From the NCBI RefSeq assembly GCF_001583695.1, contig NZ_LOBC01000061.1, positions 124,001-188,000 of the forward strand: a DNA stretch of 64,000 nucleotides. Direction: 5' to 3'. The notes beneath the pieces were generated by a model. The model was not told the DNA's origin and ran no database searches. It saw only the letters and a program-made list of their open reading frames with translations. Made by a program: the position numbers and the translations under genes. Below are positions 1 to 9,140 of this stretch, one piece after another. Position 1 is the first letter of the stretch. Every line of letters begins with the position of its first letter. The stretch is from Bacillus wiedmannii (GTDB lineage: Bacteria > Bacillota > Bacilli > Bacillales > Bacillaceae_G).

Positions 1-168
1 ATAGAAATGCCTGACTATACAATTGACACATGGGATGGTCCGTATACTGGTAAACTATTAATTGGTTCACACTGTATTAGCGGGAGAGCCGCAGGGTTAT
101 TTTTACGTGTAGGCGAGAAAATAACGGGAAACTTATCGATGTTTACAGGGGTAACAATTGAAGGGTAA
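1..168 (+). CDS. C-terminal end of an unidentified protein (5' end outside window)
   Basis: An open frame enters from the left edge and ends at TAA 166-168, leaving 55 residues. The visible part reads ...DTWDGPYTGKLLIGSH... and ends FTGVTIEG. It has no membrane segment and no motif I recognise. The reading frame is supported by the intrinsic terminator that follows within a few bases. Function cannot be assigned from this tail. Confidence 0.6.
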   Translation: MEMPDYTIDTWDGPYTGKLLIGSHCISGRAAGLFLRVGEKITGNLSMFTGVTIEG

Positions 169-171
169 ATG

Positions 172-214
172 AAACGGAAGAGCTTATCAGTTGTGATGGG
201 CTCTTTCGTTTATA
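172..214 (+). terminator. Intrinsic terminator of the first gene
   Basis: A 12-bp stem pairs 172-183 with 200-211 (one G-T wobble) and is followed by a weak T-rich tract. It starts four bases after the stop codon. The 277 bases from here to the next start are very AT-rich and hold no convincing gene. Confidence 0.65.
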
Positions 215-470
215 TATAGTGTTTGTATTGTTTTGACGTATCACTTTTATTTTTCTTCATACTGAAAAAAACGTATGTAATTAAACAAATTAGTTCAAAT
301 AGTAGAAAAGAGAATAAAGTTTTTTTATTTATCTGCTTTTGTTATTTGAGATCGATATATTGTCACTTAATTATTATACATGTGAATATATACCCTTTTT
401 TTGTAGTGACAGAAATGATTAAGTTAAAAATTAAGAAAAATATGATAATATATGTATGTATTAGTTTTAA

Positions 471-1295
<825 letters not shown>

Positions 1296-1307
1296 GGGAT
1301 GGTTACA

Positions 1308-1997
1308 ATGAAGGGGAAAAAGGTATTAATTACGAGTGGTGGTTGTTTAGAAAAATGGGACCAAGTGCGTGGTCATACGAATATGGCAAAAGGGACAATT
1401 GGTAGAATAATCGCTGAAGAGTTTATAAGTAAAGGAGCACATGTTATATATTTACACGGTTATTTCGCTGAGAAACCGAACGATGTAAACAATCAATTAG
1501 AATTACACCCGTTTGAAGGAATTGTTGATTTACAAGATAAAATGAAAAGTATCATTACGCATGAAAAAGTCGATGCGGTCATTATGGCAGCGGCTGGATC
1601 AGATTGGGTTGTAGACAAAATTTGTGATCAAGATGGTAATGTTCTTAATATGAATGGGAAAATTTCAAGTGATATAGCGCCAATTATTCATTTTCAAAAG
1701 GCTCCAAAAGTATTAAAGCAAATAAAAGAGTGGGATCCAGAAACCGTACTCGTTGGTTTTAAACTTGAAAGTGATGTAAATGAAGAAGAATTGTTTGAAA
1801 GAGCGAAAAATAGAATGAAAGAATCTAAGGCAAATGTAATGATTGCAAATTCACCACATTCTTTATATTCACGTGGAGCGGTGCACTACGTAATTGGACA
1901 GGACGGTAAAGGGAAGTTATGTAATGGGAAAGATGAAACGGCGAAAGAAATTGTCAAAAGGTTAGAAGTACTATGTAATCACATTACTGCTTTATAA
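1308..1997 (+). CDS. CoaB-like (DNA/pantothenate metabolism flavoprotein) domain protein
   Basis: A 229-aa stand-alone relative of the phosphopantothenoylcysteine synthetase (CoaB) half of CoaBC. The nucleotide-binding start VLITSGGCLEKWDQVRGHTN matches the CoaB pattern of ITAGGTxE..DxVRxITN, but the second motif is TNMAKGTIG in place of TNRSSGxMG. The MAAAGSDW and VGFKLE blocks at about 99 and 155 also match the family. It lacks the CoaC decarboxylase half, so it is a CoaB paralogue rather than the housekeeping enzyme. ATG 1308 is chosen over ATG 1299 because TAAGGG ends 9 bases before it. It sits 12 bases after the AAC(3) gene. Substrate unknown; CTP-dependent ligation is only inferred. Confidence 0.8.
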   Translation: MKGKKVLITSGGCLEKWDQVRGHTNMAKGTIGRIIAEEFISKGAHVIYLHGYFAEKPNDVNNQLELHPFEGIVDLQDKMKSIITHEKVDAVIMAAAGSDWVVDKICDQDGNVLNMNGKISSDIAPIIHFQKAPKVLKQIKEWDPETVLVGFKLESDVNEEELFERAKNRMKESKANVMIANSPHSLYSRGAVHYVIGQDGKGKLCNGKDETAKEIVKRLEVLCNHITAL

Positions 1998-2042
1998 TTT
2001 TAAGTATTTGGATAAGAGTGAATCCGCATAGTATATATAGGT

Positions 2043-2065
2043 AAGTGAAACTTTAATTTATGGGA
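2043..2065. repeat. Possible truncated end of the dispersed repeat seen at 9141-9264
   Basis: AAGTGAAACTTTAAT followed by TGGG recurs at 9145-9166, where it begins a structured dispersed repeat. Only the first ~20 bases are shared, so this is either a decayed copy or chance. Confidence 0.3.
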
Positions 2066-2134
2066 ATTTTACTTTTACACAAACGTTAACCATTCAAGAT
2101 GGATACATAAAATAATTGGTGAGGAGTGGATTCT

Positions 2135-2608
2135 ATGGAACATTTATTAAAGCAAGCGATTAAACTAAGAAATGAAAAGAAATATGCGCAATCTAGAGAG
2201 ATACTAATGGGGTTAACCAATTTTACGCGGGATGCAGAAGTGCTTTTTCAATGTGCCTGGATACATGATGTAATGGGACTTGAAACAGACGCTGTGCCGT
2301 ATTATGAACAGGCAATTGCAAATGGTCTTGATGGGGAGTCACTTTGCGGTGCATATATCGGTCTTGGCAGTACATATCGTTGTATAGGTGAGTATGACAA
2401 AGCAATTACTGTTTTAGAAACAGGTTTGCAGCAGTTTCCGGATAATGCCGTGATAAAAGTATTTTTGTCATTAGCAAAATATAACGTTAACGATCATGAA
2501 TCCGCGATGAAATTATTACTTGAAACGGTTATAAAAGTAGAAGAAGTTAAAGAATTTGAACGTGCCATTACATTTTATAAAGATCATTTAAACGAGGTTT
2601 TTAAATAG
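2135..2608 (+). CDS. Tetratricopeptide-repeat protein
   Basis: A 157-aa soluble protein made of helix-turn-helix pairs of TPR type: typical G/A/Y spacing is seen at about 28-60 (AEVLFQCAWIHDVMG...AVPYYEQAI), 66-100 (GAYIGLGSTYRCIGEYDKAI) and 103-135. TPRs mediate protein-protein contacts; no partner is named by the sequence. ATG 2135 has GGTGAGGAG 9 bases upstream, better than the in-frame GTG 2126. The membrane-protein gene starts 12 bases downstream, so the two look like one operon with the NUDIX gene. Confidence 0.88.
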   Translation: MEHLLKQAIKLRNEKKYAQSREILMGLTNFTRDAEVLFQCAWIHDVMGLETDAVPYYEQAIANGLDGESLCGAYIGLGSTYRCIGEYDKAITVLETGLQQFPDNAVIKVFLSLAKYNVNDHESAMKLLLETVIKVEEVKEFERAITFYKDHLNEVFK

Positions 2609-2620
2609 AGGAGTGAACGT

Positions 2621-3670
2621 ATGAATGACTCACTATCGCGAAGGCGAAAAGGTATTTGGGTTGGACTCGTATCTTTCATCGTGTTATCAAACTATTTATT
2701 GTATGCCCTTCCGATTGTACCAGCCGCTCCGAAAGAAGTAGTGCTTGGTTCTTTATTAGATTGTATGTTTGTAATTCCGGTTATTACATATTTCTTTATT
2801 ATTCGAAAAAGATACTCGCTAACGTATATATTTCCTGTCGTAATAGCTGGATATATATTTGCGAGATTTATTATTCCAAGTGACTATTTACAAGCTTTTT
2901 CAAACGTTTCTTATATTATAGTTGCGGGAGAAATTGCCTTTGTAGGTCTAGAATTATTCCTTCTCTATAAAATCGTTAAAGTGCTTCCTGAAACAATCAA
3001 ACGATATAAAGAATATAGAAGAGAATATTCTTCATTTTCTTATGCGATTGATGCAGCGTTTGATGCTACTATGAAAAGAAATAAATTAGTAGATATCATT
3101 GTAACAGAGTGTAAGTTAATCTATTATGCATTTTTATCGTGGTGTACAACAGTACCGGAAGGTGAATCCGTATACTCATATCACAAAAAGACCGGTGCAA
3201 TAGGTGTATATATCATGATCATTCATGCGACCATAATAGAAAGTATCGGTTTTCATTATTTACTTCATCAATGGAATCCAGTGGTAGCATGGATTTTACT
3301 TATATTAAACGTATATGCAATGTTTTATTTTTTAGCTGAAATACAAGCAATGCGTAAAAATCCAATTATTGTTACGGAAGAACAGGTAATTATTCAAATT
3401 GGATTAGGGAAGAAAATCATTATACCGTTTACACAAATTGATAAGATTACGTTTTATAAAGGAGAACTTTTAAAAAAAGAGAAAGAGGTTCTTGATGCAA
3501 CGGTGATGGAATTTATAAAGGAACCTCCAACATTTGAAATAATACTCAAAGAGCCAATGAAAGCACAATTATTATATGGATTTTCTAAAACAGTAAGTCG
3601 TGTTTACTTAAATGTTGATGAGGAACGAAAATTTTATGATGTGATGGTGGAGAAATTGAACCATGAATAA
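2621..3670 (+). CDS. Multi-pass membrane protein of unknown function
   Basis: A 349-aa protein. Hydrophobic segments at about 13-30, 42-62, 70-86 and 98-116 suggest an N-terminal four-helix membrane region; after a charged stretch (122-150), further hydrophobic helices lie at about 188-245 (including VVAWILLILNVYAMFYFLAE). The last 100 residues are soluble and charged and resemble a cytoplasmic beta-rich tail of PH-like character. Start ATG has GAGGAG 8 bases upstream. Its 3' end overlaps the NUDIX gene by 8 bases, indicating translational coupling. I do not recognise a family. Confidence 0.8.
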   Translation: MNDSLSRRRKGIWVGLVSFIVLSNYLLYALPIVPAAPKEVVLGSLLDCMFVIPVITYFFIIRKRYSLTYIFPVVIAGYIFARFIIPSDYLQAFSNVSYIIVAGEIAFVGLELFLLYKIVKVLPETIKRYKEYRREYSSFSYAIDAAFDATMKRNKLVDIIVTECKLIYYAFLSWCTTVPEGESVYSYHKKTGAIGVYIMIIHATIIESIGFHYLLHQWNPVVAWILLILNVYAMFYFLAEIQAMRKNPIIVTEEQVIIQIGLGKKIIIPFTQIDKITFYKGELLKKEKEVLDATVMEFIKEPPTFEIILKEPMKAQLLYGFSKTVSRVYLNVDEERKFYDVMVEKLNHE

Positions 3671-4157
3671 TGCTACTAATTTTTATCGTGCGCTTGGTGT
3701 GTATGGTATTTGTATCGAAAATAATAATATATTAGTAATTGATAAATCAAAAGGTCCATATAAGAACAGATATGATCTACCTGGTGGGAGCTTTAATGAA
3801 GAGGAGTCGTTGTTATCGGCACTCCATAGGGAATGTAAAGAAGAAACTGGATTAGAAGTAAAGGTTATAAAGCAAGTAGGTACGGTTGATTTTCAATACC
3901 CTTCAAAGTTTAAAGATTATACACATGTACACCATATTGCAGTTTTGTATGATGTTGAAAAGAGTGCAGGGAAAATCATAGTACCAAAACAATTTGAAGG
4001 TCAAGATTCTTTAGGAGCGAGATGGGTTTCTATAGAAAGCATTACAGAAGACAATTCATCTCCACTTGTATGTAGTGCAGTGAAGTGGTTGAAAACGAAT
4101 GAGCTTCCATTAGAAGTGAAAAAATATGAAACATGGACAGTGAAAAACTCCTTCTAA
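3663..4157 (+). CDS. NUDIX hydrolase
   Basis: A 164-aa NUDIX protein. The complete box Gx5Ex7REUxEExGU is present at residues 42-64 (G42, E48, R56, E57, E60, E61, G63), so a Mg2+-dependent nucleoside-diphosphate-X pyrophosphohydrolase is expected. The preceding DLPGG is typical of the fold. Substrate cannot be deduced. It overlaps the membrane-protein gene by 8 bases and closes the three-gene TPR/membrane/NUDIX unit; its stop codon lies inside the terminator stem. Confidence 0.92.
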   Translation: MNNATNFYRALGVYGICIENNNILVIDKSKGPYKNRYDLPGGSFNEEESLLSALHRECKEETGLEVKVIKQVGTVDFQYPSKFKDYTHVHHIAVLYDVEKSAGKIIVPKQFEGQDSLGARWVSIESITEDNSSPLVCSAVKWLKTNELPLEVKKYETWTVKNSF

Positions 4158-4175
4158 AATAAGAGGGAGTTTTTA
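4143..4175 (+). terminator. Intrinsic terminator overlapping the NUDIX stop codon
   Basis: 13-bp stem 4143-4155 / 4162-4174 with one wobble pair and a T tract. The last codons of the NUDIX gene form the left arm. Confidence 0.85.
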
Positions 4176-4260
4176 TTGTGTATTTGGAGACCAAACACTT
4201 CTTTATCACTATATAAATGGATATAATTAAGATTAGAAATAGCATAAGGGGAAACAAAGA

Positions 4261-4770
4261 ATGAATAAATTACTAACACCAAAAAGTGAAATTATAGAAA
4301 GAAAAATTCGGTATGACTCGACCGTAGTAGATCACACTTGCTTATTACTTGAAAAGCAGTTGCAAAGTATCGTGTTATTTCATGAGGTTCAGTATTCATT
4401 TACAATGACTGCACATCGTGCGAGTTTAACAATCCCAAAAGGAAGTTACACCATTGCATACTACTGGGAAAATCGTCCGTACAATTTATACATATGGAGA
4501 GATAAAAATGGAATGTATTTAGGCTCTTATTTTAATGTTGTAAAAAATACGCAAATAACAGACGAATTAGTGTCATTTGAAGACTTAATTATTGATATAT
4601 TGGTACTTCCAAGTGGAGAATATTTTATTTTAGATGAGGATGAGTTACCTGAGCCTTTAGAGGGTTTTGAGGGTGGTTATGTGAATGAAGCTCTTAATGT
4701 ATTAGAGGAAATAATTCAAAAGACGCTTCCTCAAATGATTGTAGAGACAGAAATGGTGTGGTTAAACTAA
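4261..4770 (+). CDS. DUF402 family protein (YgaC/FAU-1 like)
   Basis: A 169-aa DUF402 protein. The family pattern is clear: a beta-rich N-terminus, then YTIAYYWENRPYNLYIWRDK (about 62-81), GSYFNVV, and a D-x-x-x-D core (LIIDILVLPSGEYFILDEDEL, about 106-126), which in characterised relatives binds metal for nucleotide di/triphosphate phosphatase activity. That activity is inferred from relatives, not shown here. The start is set by AAGGGGAAA about 8 bases upstream. It is monocistronic, lying between two terminators. Confidence 0.85.
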   Translation: MNKLLTPKSEIIERKIRYDSTVVDHTCLLLEKQLQSIVLFHEVQYSFTMTAHRASLTIPKGSYTIAYYWENRPYNLYIWRDKNGMYLGSYFNVVKNTQITDELVSFEDLIIDILVLPSGEYFILDEDELPEPLEGFEGGYVNEALNVLEEIIQKTLPQMIVETEMVWLN

Positions 4771-4806
4771 AGCGATTTGAAAAGAAAATATGTGTTTAAT
4801 GAAATT

Positions 4807-4885
4807 GAGTAGTCTTAAGTTATATGATCTAACTTTTTGATAAGTCTAAGGTTAGATGTATATTTCTTGAGATTACTCTTTTTTT
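4807..4885 (+). terminator. Branched intrinsic terminator after the DUF402 gene
   Basis: Outer stem 4807-4819 / 4866-4878 (13 bp, two wobbles) encloses a perfect 7-bp inner hairpin 4827-4833 / 4851-4857 and is followed by eight T residues at 4878-4885. Confidence 0.8.
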
Positions 4886-4898
4886 GTGGAAACTAATA

Positions 4899-4944
4899 TT
4901 GACTGAATATAGTTCAGTCGTTTATGATTGAATCAGATTCAGTC
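4899..4944 (+). promoter_or_regulatory. TetR-gene promoter with two palindromic operators
   Basis: A sigma-A promoter is visible: -35 TTGACT at 4899-4904 and -10 TATGAT at 4923-4928, 18-bp spacer. Two 19-bp palindromes lie on it: a perfect one, GACTGAA-N5-TTCAGTC, at 4901-4919 covering the -35 and spacer, and a near-perfect one at 4926-4944 covering the -10. Their centres are 25 bp apart. This is the classic layout for autorepression by the TetR protein encoded immediately downstream; binding itself is inferred. Confidence 0.85.
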
Positions 4945-4972
4945 GAAGGTAAAAGATAGTAGGAGATGACCT

Positions 4973-5563
4973 ATGAAAAGAATATCAAAAGAACCAGATG
5001 TTAGAAGGCAAGAGTTGATGGATATTGGTTTTGAACTATATATGAAAAATGGTATGAAAGGATTTGGCATAAAAGATGTTGTGAATCAAGCAGGTGTAGC
5101 AACGGGCTTATTTTATTATTACTTCAAGTCTAAAGAGAATTTTGTTGATGAAGTATTAAATGATTTTATTGTGAAAAATATGGAGTTAATTGAAGAAATA
5201 CTTATTTCTAATGAACGGTCTGTCATGCAAAAGCTGAAAGATTCTCTAAATATATTTTGGACATTTATCGAAAAATTAGCACCCTATAAAAATGTGAGTT
5301 CGTTTCAGACGGAACAACATTTTCAACTGGAACAGAAATTATTTACGCGAATGCAGCCATTAATTCGACAAGTAATCGAAGAAGGGGTGAAAACTGGGAT
5401 TTTTAATACTAATAACTCATTATTAGCATCAGGATTTATTTTATACGGTCTTAGCAGTATTGCTCATTCAGAGGTGAATTTGAATCTAGACACGAAGCAA
5501 GAAATGATTAATTTAGTATTAAATACACTACGATACGATCAAATCGAAGGAGAATGTATATGA
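4973..5563 (+). CDS. TetR/AcrR family transcriptional regulator
   Basis: A 196-aa TetR regulator. The N-terminal HTH covers about residues 10-57 with the family-typical end GVATGLFYYYFKSKENF. The variable C-terminal helical ligand domain has no recognisable specificity. TAGGAGATG precedes the ATG. It is followed by an ATGA overlap with an unknown gene, so the two are translationally coupled and probably both controlled by the paired operators at 4901-4944. Confidence 0.95.
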   Translation: MKRISKEPDVRRQELMDIGFELYMKNGMKGFGIKDVVNQAGVATGLFYYYFKSKENFVDEVLNDFIVKNMELIEEILISNERSVMQKLKDSLNIFWTFIEKLAPYKNVSSFQTEQHFQLEQKLFTRMQPLIRQVIEEGVKTGIFNTNNSLLASGFILYGLSSIAHSEVNLNLDTKQEMINLVLNTLRYDQIEGECI

Positions 5564-6288
5564 AAATTATTATTGATGGAAACAATATTTCGAATGAACA
5601 ACTTACAAAGTGGAAAAGAGAACGTATTAAAAAAGTTTTAAATACATTAGGACATAAAGAACCGGAATTAAATGATACAGACGTTATGAAAAAAAAACTA
5701 ACGGAACTAAAGTTAAATCATTCATACAATGAAATGTATGATAAGTTGAAAATTAAACTGAAATTAAGTGAAATGGGTATGCGTATTTGTACTGTTTTAT
5801 CTGGTGATAGACGAAAATTTTCAAAAACAAGTATCTATTTAGATGGGATTACAGCAGAAGAAGCGATATATGGAATTGATAGTTTTATGCTTGAACAATC
5901 AGATGAAAATGATCAAGTGAATTTATCAGCCTGTCCAGATCACTACGTACTAAGACCCTTTGGGGAAAATGAATTAGAGGTTATCGAAACTACTGGTAAT
6001 TCTCCATTTCCAGTTCAATTTTTTATTGTTTTTGGTGACGAAACGGGATTGAAGACACCTCGAGATAAGTCTTATCAATATCAATCAACAGGTGTTGCAC
6101 GTATGAAAGACGGTACTACTATTGGTGGAGTTCGACATCAATTCAAAGATACAGATACTGGTATAGAAGTAAGTCTAGTTGTAGAGTTTCCGGCACTTTG
6201 TCCTAATAGCCTTATTAAATCGCATCAAATGCATTTGGCATGTGAGTTTTCTTATTGGTTACAGTGGATTAAGAACCATAAAAAATAA
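5560..6288 (+). CDS. Protein of unknown function coupled to the TetR regulator
   Basis: A 242-aa soluble protein beginning MKIIIDGNNISNEQL. The N-terminal 80 residues are Lys-rich and helical; the remainder is mixed and ends YWLQWIKNHKK. No membrane segment, no signal peptide and no motif that I recognise. ATG 5560 is preferred (AAGGAG 7 bases upstream, and its ATGA overlaps the TetR stop). An in-frame ATG at 5554 is too close to the ribosome site. Being the only partner of a TetR repressor, it may act on the inducing compound, but nothing in the sequence says how. Confidence 0.75.
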   Translation: MKIIIDGNNISNEQLTKWKRERIKKVLNTLGHKEPELNDTDVMKKKLTELKLNHSYNEMYDKLKIKLKLSEMGMRICTVLSGDRRKFSKTSIYLDGITAEEAIYGIDSFMLEQSDENDQVNLSACPDHYVLRPFGENELEVIETTGNSPFPVQFFIVFGDETGLKTPRDKSYQYQSTGVARMKDGTTIGGVRHQFKDTDTGIEVSLVVEFPALCPNSLIKSHQMHLACEFSYWLQWIKNHKK

Positions 6289-6351
6289 TTTTTAAATAAA
6301 TAACAATAAGGATGTTCAAACGAATCATATGTATTTTTTAATAAAACCCAG

Positions 6352-6378
6352 TTGACTTATCGGAAATATTTGTATAAT
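6352..6378 (+). promoter_or_regulatory. Promoter upstream of the ssu leader
   Basis: TTGACT at 6352-6357 and a consensus TATAAT at 6373-6378. The 15-bp spacer is short. Transcription from here would start near 6385, about 30 bases before the leader hairpin at 6414-6459. Confidence 0.6.
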
Positions 6379-6413
6379 ATGTACTTAATTCTATTACGTA
6401 TTGCTGATTGGAG

Positions 6414-6459
6414 AAACCAAAGGCATTTTATCTATTGATAAAATGCCTTTGGTTTTTTT
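6414..6459 (+). terminator. Intrinsic terminator inside the ssu operon leader (candidate attenuator)
   Basis: A perfect 19-bp stem (6414-6432 / 6437-6455) with a 4-base loop is followed by a T tract to 6459. It lies between the promoter and the first ssu gene, so default transcription would yield a ~75-nt RNA. No S-box, T-box or other known riboswitch core is visible in the short leader. It could alternatively be the terminator of the upstream gene if the promoter call is wrong. Confidence 0.75.
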
Positions 6460-6515
6460 ATTGCATAAATACTGAATCTGTTCATTTAGATGAATCATTT
6501 CAAGGAGGCGAAGAA

Positions 6516-7271
6516 GTGACTGTTTCAATTGATGGAGTATCAAAATATTTTTCGAAACAAACTGCTACGGTTCAAGTATTAGAGAATATTAATTTTCAAT
6601 TAGAGAAAGGGGATTTTGTTACAGTAATTGGTCCGAGTGGTTGCGGAAAAAGTACACTATTAAAAATTATTGCAGGTTTAGACAGCGATTTTGAGGGAGA
6701 AATCATTATTGACGGGGAGCGTATAACAAAACCGAGTAAGAAGCAAGGATTTATATTTCAAGAGCATCGATTGTTTCCATGGCTAACAGTGGAAGAAAAT
6801 ATTGCAGCTGATTTGTCATTAAAAGATAAGTATGTGAAAGATAAGGTAAAGGAATGGGTTGAAATCGTTCGATTAGACGGTTTTGAAAAATCTTATCCGA
6901 AAGAAATTTCAGGCGGGATGTCACAACGTGTTGCGATTGCGAGAGCCTTATTAAGAGATCCGAATGTATTATTACTTGATGAACCATTTGGGGCACTTGA
7001 TGCTTTTACTAGAAGTCATTTGCAAGAAGTACTGTTGAACATTTGGGAACAGAAGAAAACGACAATGATATTCGTTACACATGATATAGACGAAGCAATA
7101 TATCTTTCGAACCGAATTGTCATCATGAGTGCAAAGCCTGGAAAAATACATAAAGTGATTGAAAATAATTTATCTTATCCGCGTAGTAAAACTTCGGAGT
7201 CATTCCAAGAAATTCGAAAGAAAGTATTACAGCAGTTTGAACACGGGGGATTAATTCAAACAAGTATATAG
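6516..7271 (+). CDS. ssuB: Aliphatic sulfonate ABC transporter, ATP-binding subunit
   Basis: A 251-aa ABC ATPase of the nitrate/sulfonate/taurine class. Walker [10 protein letters not shown] is at about 39-47, Q-loop at [11 protein letters not shown], signature SGGMSQR, Walker B LLLDEP and the switch His in FVTHDIDEA. It energises import of alkanesulfonates through the SsuC permease. GTG 6516 is the start: AAGGAGG ends 7 bases upstream, and any earlier in-frame start would lie within the leader hairpin. Order ssuB-A-C-D matches the B. subtilis operon; the solute-binding gene follows 15 bases later. Confidence 0.92.
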   Translation: MTVSIDGVSKYFSKQTATVQVLENINFQLEKGDFVTVIGPSGCGKSTLLKIIAGLDSDFEGEIIIDGERITKPSKKQGFIFQEHRLFPWLTVEENIAADLSLKDKYVKDKVKEWVEIVRLDGFEKSYPKEISGGMSQRVAIARALLRDPNVLLLDEPFGALDAFTRSHLQEVLLNIWEQKKTTMIFVTHDIDEAIYLSNRIVIMSAKPGKIHKVIENNLSYPRSKTSESFQEIRKKVLQQFEHGGLIQTSI

Positions 7272-7286
7272 GGAAAGAGTGAGTAT

Positions 7287-8273
7287 ATGTATAAAAAAAT
7301 TAAAGTTCTTTCTTTTGCAGTAGCTATTTCTTTATTTTTATTTGGATGTGAAAAAAGCACAGCAAGTAGTAAGAAGGAAGATGTAACAGTACAAATTGGT
7401 ATACAGCAAGGATTAAGCCCGCTATTATTAGCACAGAAAAAAGGATGGTTTGAAGAGGAGTTTAAAAAAGAAGGGGTTAAGGTGAAATGGACAGAGTTTC
7501 AAAGCGGACCTCCCTATTTTGAAGCGATCGCATCAAATCGATTAGACTTTGGTGAAGTCGGGAACTCCCCAGTTATTTCAGCGCAAGCAGCTGGGATTGA
7601 ATTTACCGAAATTGCTAATACAAGTTATGCGAGGAAAGGGACTGGAATTCTTGTACAAAAAGATAGCAAGATTACGAGTGTAAAAGATTTAAAAGGTAAA
7701 AAAATTGCAGTAGCAAAAGGAAGTAGCGCATTTAATTTATTATATCGAGCATTAGAAAAAGAAGGTATAAATGCGAAAGATGTAAATGTCATTCAACTGC
7801 AACCAGATGAAGCGCAGCCGGCATTTGAATCCGGATCAGTAGATGCATGGGCCATTTGGGATCCGTTTATTTCACTACATACGTTAAATAAAGGGGCAAA
7901 GATTATTGCAGATGGTGAACGATTAAATGTTTCTTCACCAGAGTTTTTAATTGCGAGAACAAAATTCGCGAAGGAGCATCCAGAATTAGTTGAGAAATTC
8001 CTTAAAGTTTATGAAAAAGCACGTGTATGGCAAGAGTCAAACTTAGATGAAGCGATAAAAATATATACTTCTGCAAAGAAGATAGATGCAGAAATTGTAA
8101 AAGAAGTGTTTGATCACGACAAACCAATTTTAGTTCCGGTAACGAAAGAAATAATAGCTGAACAGCAAAAAACAGCGGATTTTCAATATAAACTCGGTTC
8201 AATAAAGAACGAAATTAAAACAGATAAAGTTGTAGATAATTCTTTCGTAGAAAAAGCATTAAAGGCGAAATGA
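7287..8273 (+). CDS. ssuA: Aliphatic sulfonate-binding lipoprotein
   Basis: A 328-aa solute-binding protein with a lipoprotein signal (MYKKIKVLSFAVAISLFLFG|C, Cys21). The mature part follows the SsuA/TauA/NMT1-like pattern: VQIGIQQGLSPLLLAQKKGW, then RLDFGEVGNSP, KDLKGKKIAVAKGSS and DAWAIWDPF. It should be anchored on the outer membrane face and deliver sulfonates to SsuBC. The ribosome site is GGGAAAGAGTGAG. Exact ligand (alkanesulfonate versus taurine) is not determined by sequence, but the adjoining SsuD favours alkanesulfonates. Confidence 0.92.
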   Translation: MYKKIKVLSFAVAISLFLFGCEKSTASSKKEDVTVQIGIQQGLSPLLLAQKKGWFEEEFKKEGVKVKWTEFQSGPPYFEAIASNRLDFGEVGNSPVISAQAAGIEFTEIANTSYARKGTGILVQKDSKITSVKDLKGKKIAVAKGSSAFNLLYRALEKEGINAKDVNVIQLQPDEAQPAFESGSVDAWAIWDPFISLHTLNKGAKIIADGERLNVSSPEFLIARTKFAKEHPELVEKFLKVYEKARVWQESNLDEAIKIYTSAKKIDAEIVKEVFDHDKPILVPVTKEIIAEQQKTADFQYKLGSIKNEIKTDKVVDNSFVEKALKAK

Positions 8274-8289
8274 AAAGAGGTTTTGTAAA

Positions 8290-9138
8290 TTGGAGAATAC
8301 GAAAGCTGTTATGAAACCAACGGGTATAACGATTGGCAAAAACAATGTAAAGAAAGTGCGAAAGACGAATGTAAAAGTGCTAGTAAGAGCGATTACTATA
8401 CCAGTTATCGTATTAATAATTTGGCAATTAGCCGGCGTATTCGATCTAGTTTCTAAAACAGTATTACCAACGCCATTAGATATATTTCTAGCTTTTCAAG
8501 AACTTATAAAAACAGGAGAGTTATTCGGTCATTTAAGTATCAGTGTATTCAGGGCTGCGGCTGGTTTCTTTATTGGCGGGAGTTTAGGAATTATTTTAGG
8601 AACGATTGTTGGATTTTCAACGAGAAGTGAGCAATATTTAGATCCATCTGTACAAATGTTAAGAACTGTACCTCATTTAGCAGTTGCGCCACTTTTCGTA
8701 TTATGGTTCGGTTTTGGTGAAACATCGAAAGTATTATTAATTGCGGACGGTGCATTTTTTCCTCTATACGTAAACGCGTTTTTAGGGATACGAGGTGTAG
8801 ATTCAAAGTTATTCGATGTTGCCAGAGTGTTAGAGTTTAGTAAAAGAAAATTAATTACAAAATTAATTTTACCTGCCGCATTGCCGAACCTATTACTCGG
8901 AGCAAGGTTATCTTTAGGAGTTGCATGGGTGAGTTTAGTAGTAGCAGAACTTATGGGGTCTACAGAAGGTATTGGCTATATGATTATGGATGCAAGGCAA
9001 TTTTCAAATACAGATATCGTATTTGTCGGCATTATTATTTTTGCATTCGTTGGAAAGTTTTCTGATTCACTCGTACGTTTACTAGAAGTGAAGTTTTTAA
9101 GATGGCGAGATAATTTTAAAGGAGAGACAGGGAATTAA
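8290..9138 (+). CDS. ssuC: Aliphatic sulfonate ABC transporter, permease subunit
   Basis: A 282-aa binding-protein-dependent permease with about six membrane helices, starting near residue 33 (VLVRAITIPVIVLIIWQLAG) after a basic, soluble N-terminus. The EAA-type cytoplasmic loop contacting SsuB is visible around 175-195 (DVARVLEFSKRKLITKLILP). The start is taken as TTG 8290 because AAGAGG lies 9 bases upstream; ATG 8311 has no ribosome site. It is separated from ssuD by a structured repeat rather than the usual short gap. Confidence 0.9.
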   Translation: MENTKAVMKPTGITIGKNNVKKVRKTNVKVLVRAITIPVIVLIIWQLAGVFDLVSKTVLPTPLDIFLAFQELIKTGELFGHLSISVFRAAAGFFIGGSLGIILGTIVGFSTRSEQYLDPSVQMLRTVPHLAVAPLFVLWFGFGETSKVLLIADGAFFPLYVNAFLGIRGVDSKLFDVARVLEFSKRKLITKLILPAALPNLLLGARLSLGVAWVSLVVAELMGSTEGIGYMIMDARQFSNTDIVFVGIIIFAFVGKFSDSLVRLLEVKFLRWRDNFKGETGN

Positions 9139-9140
9139 CA

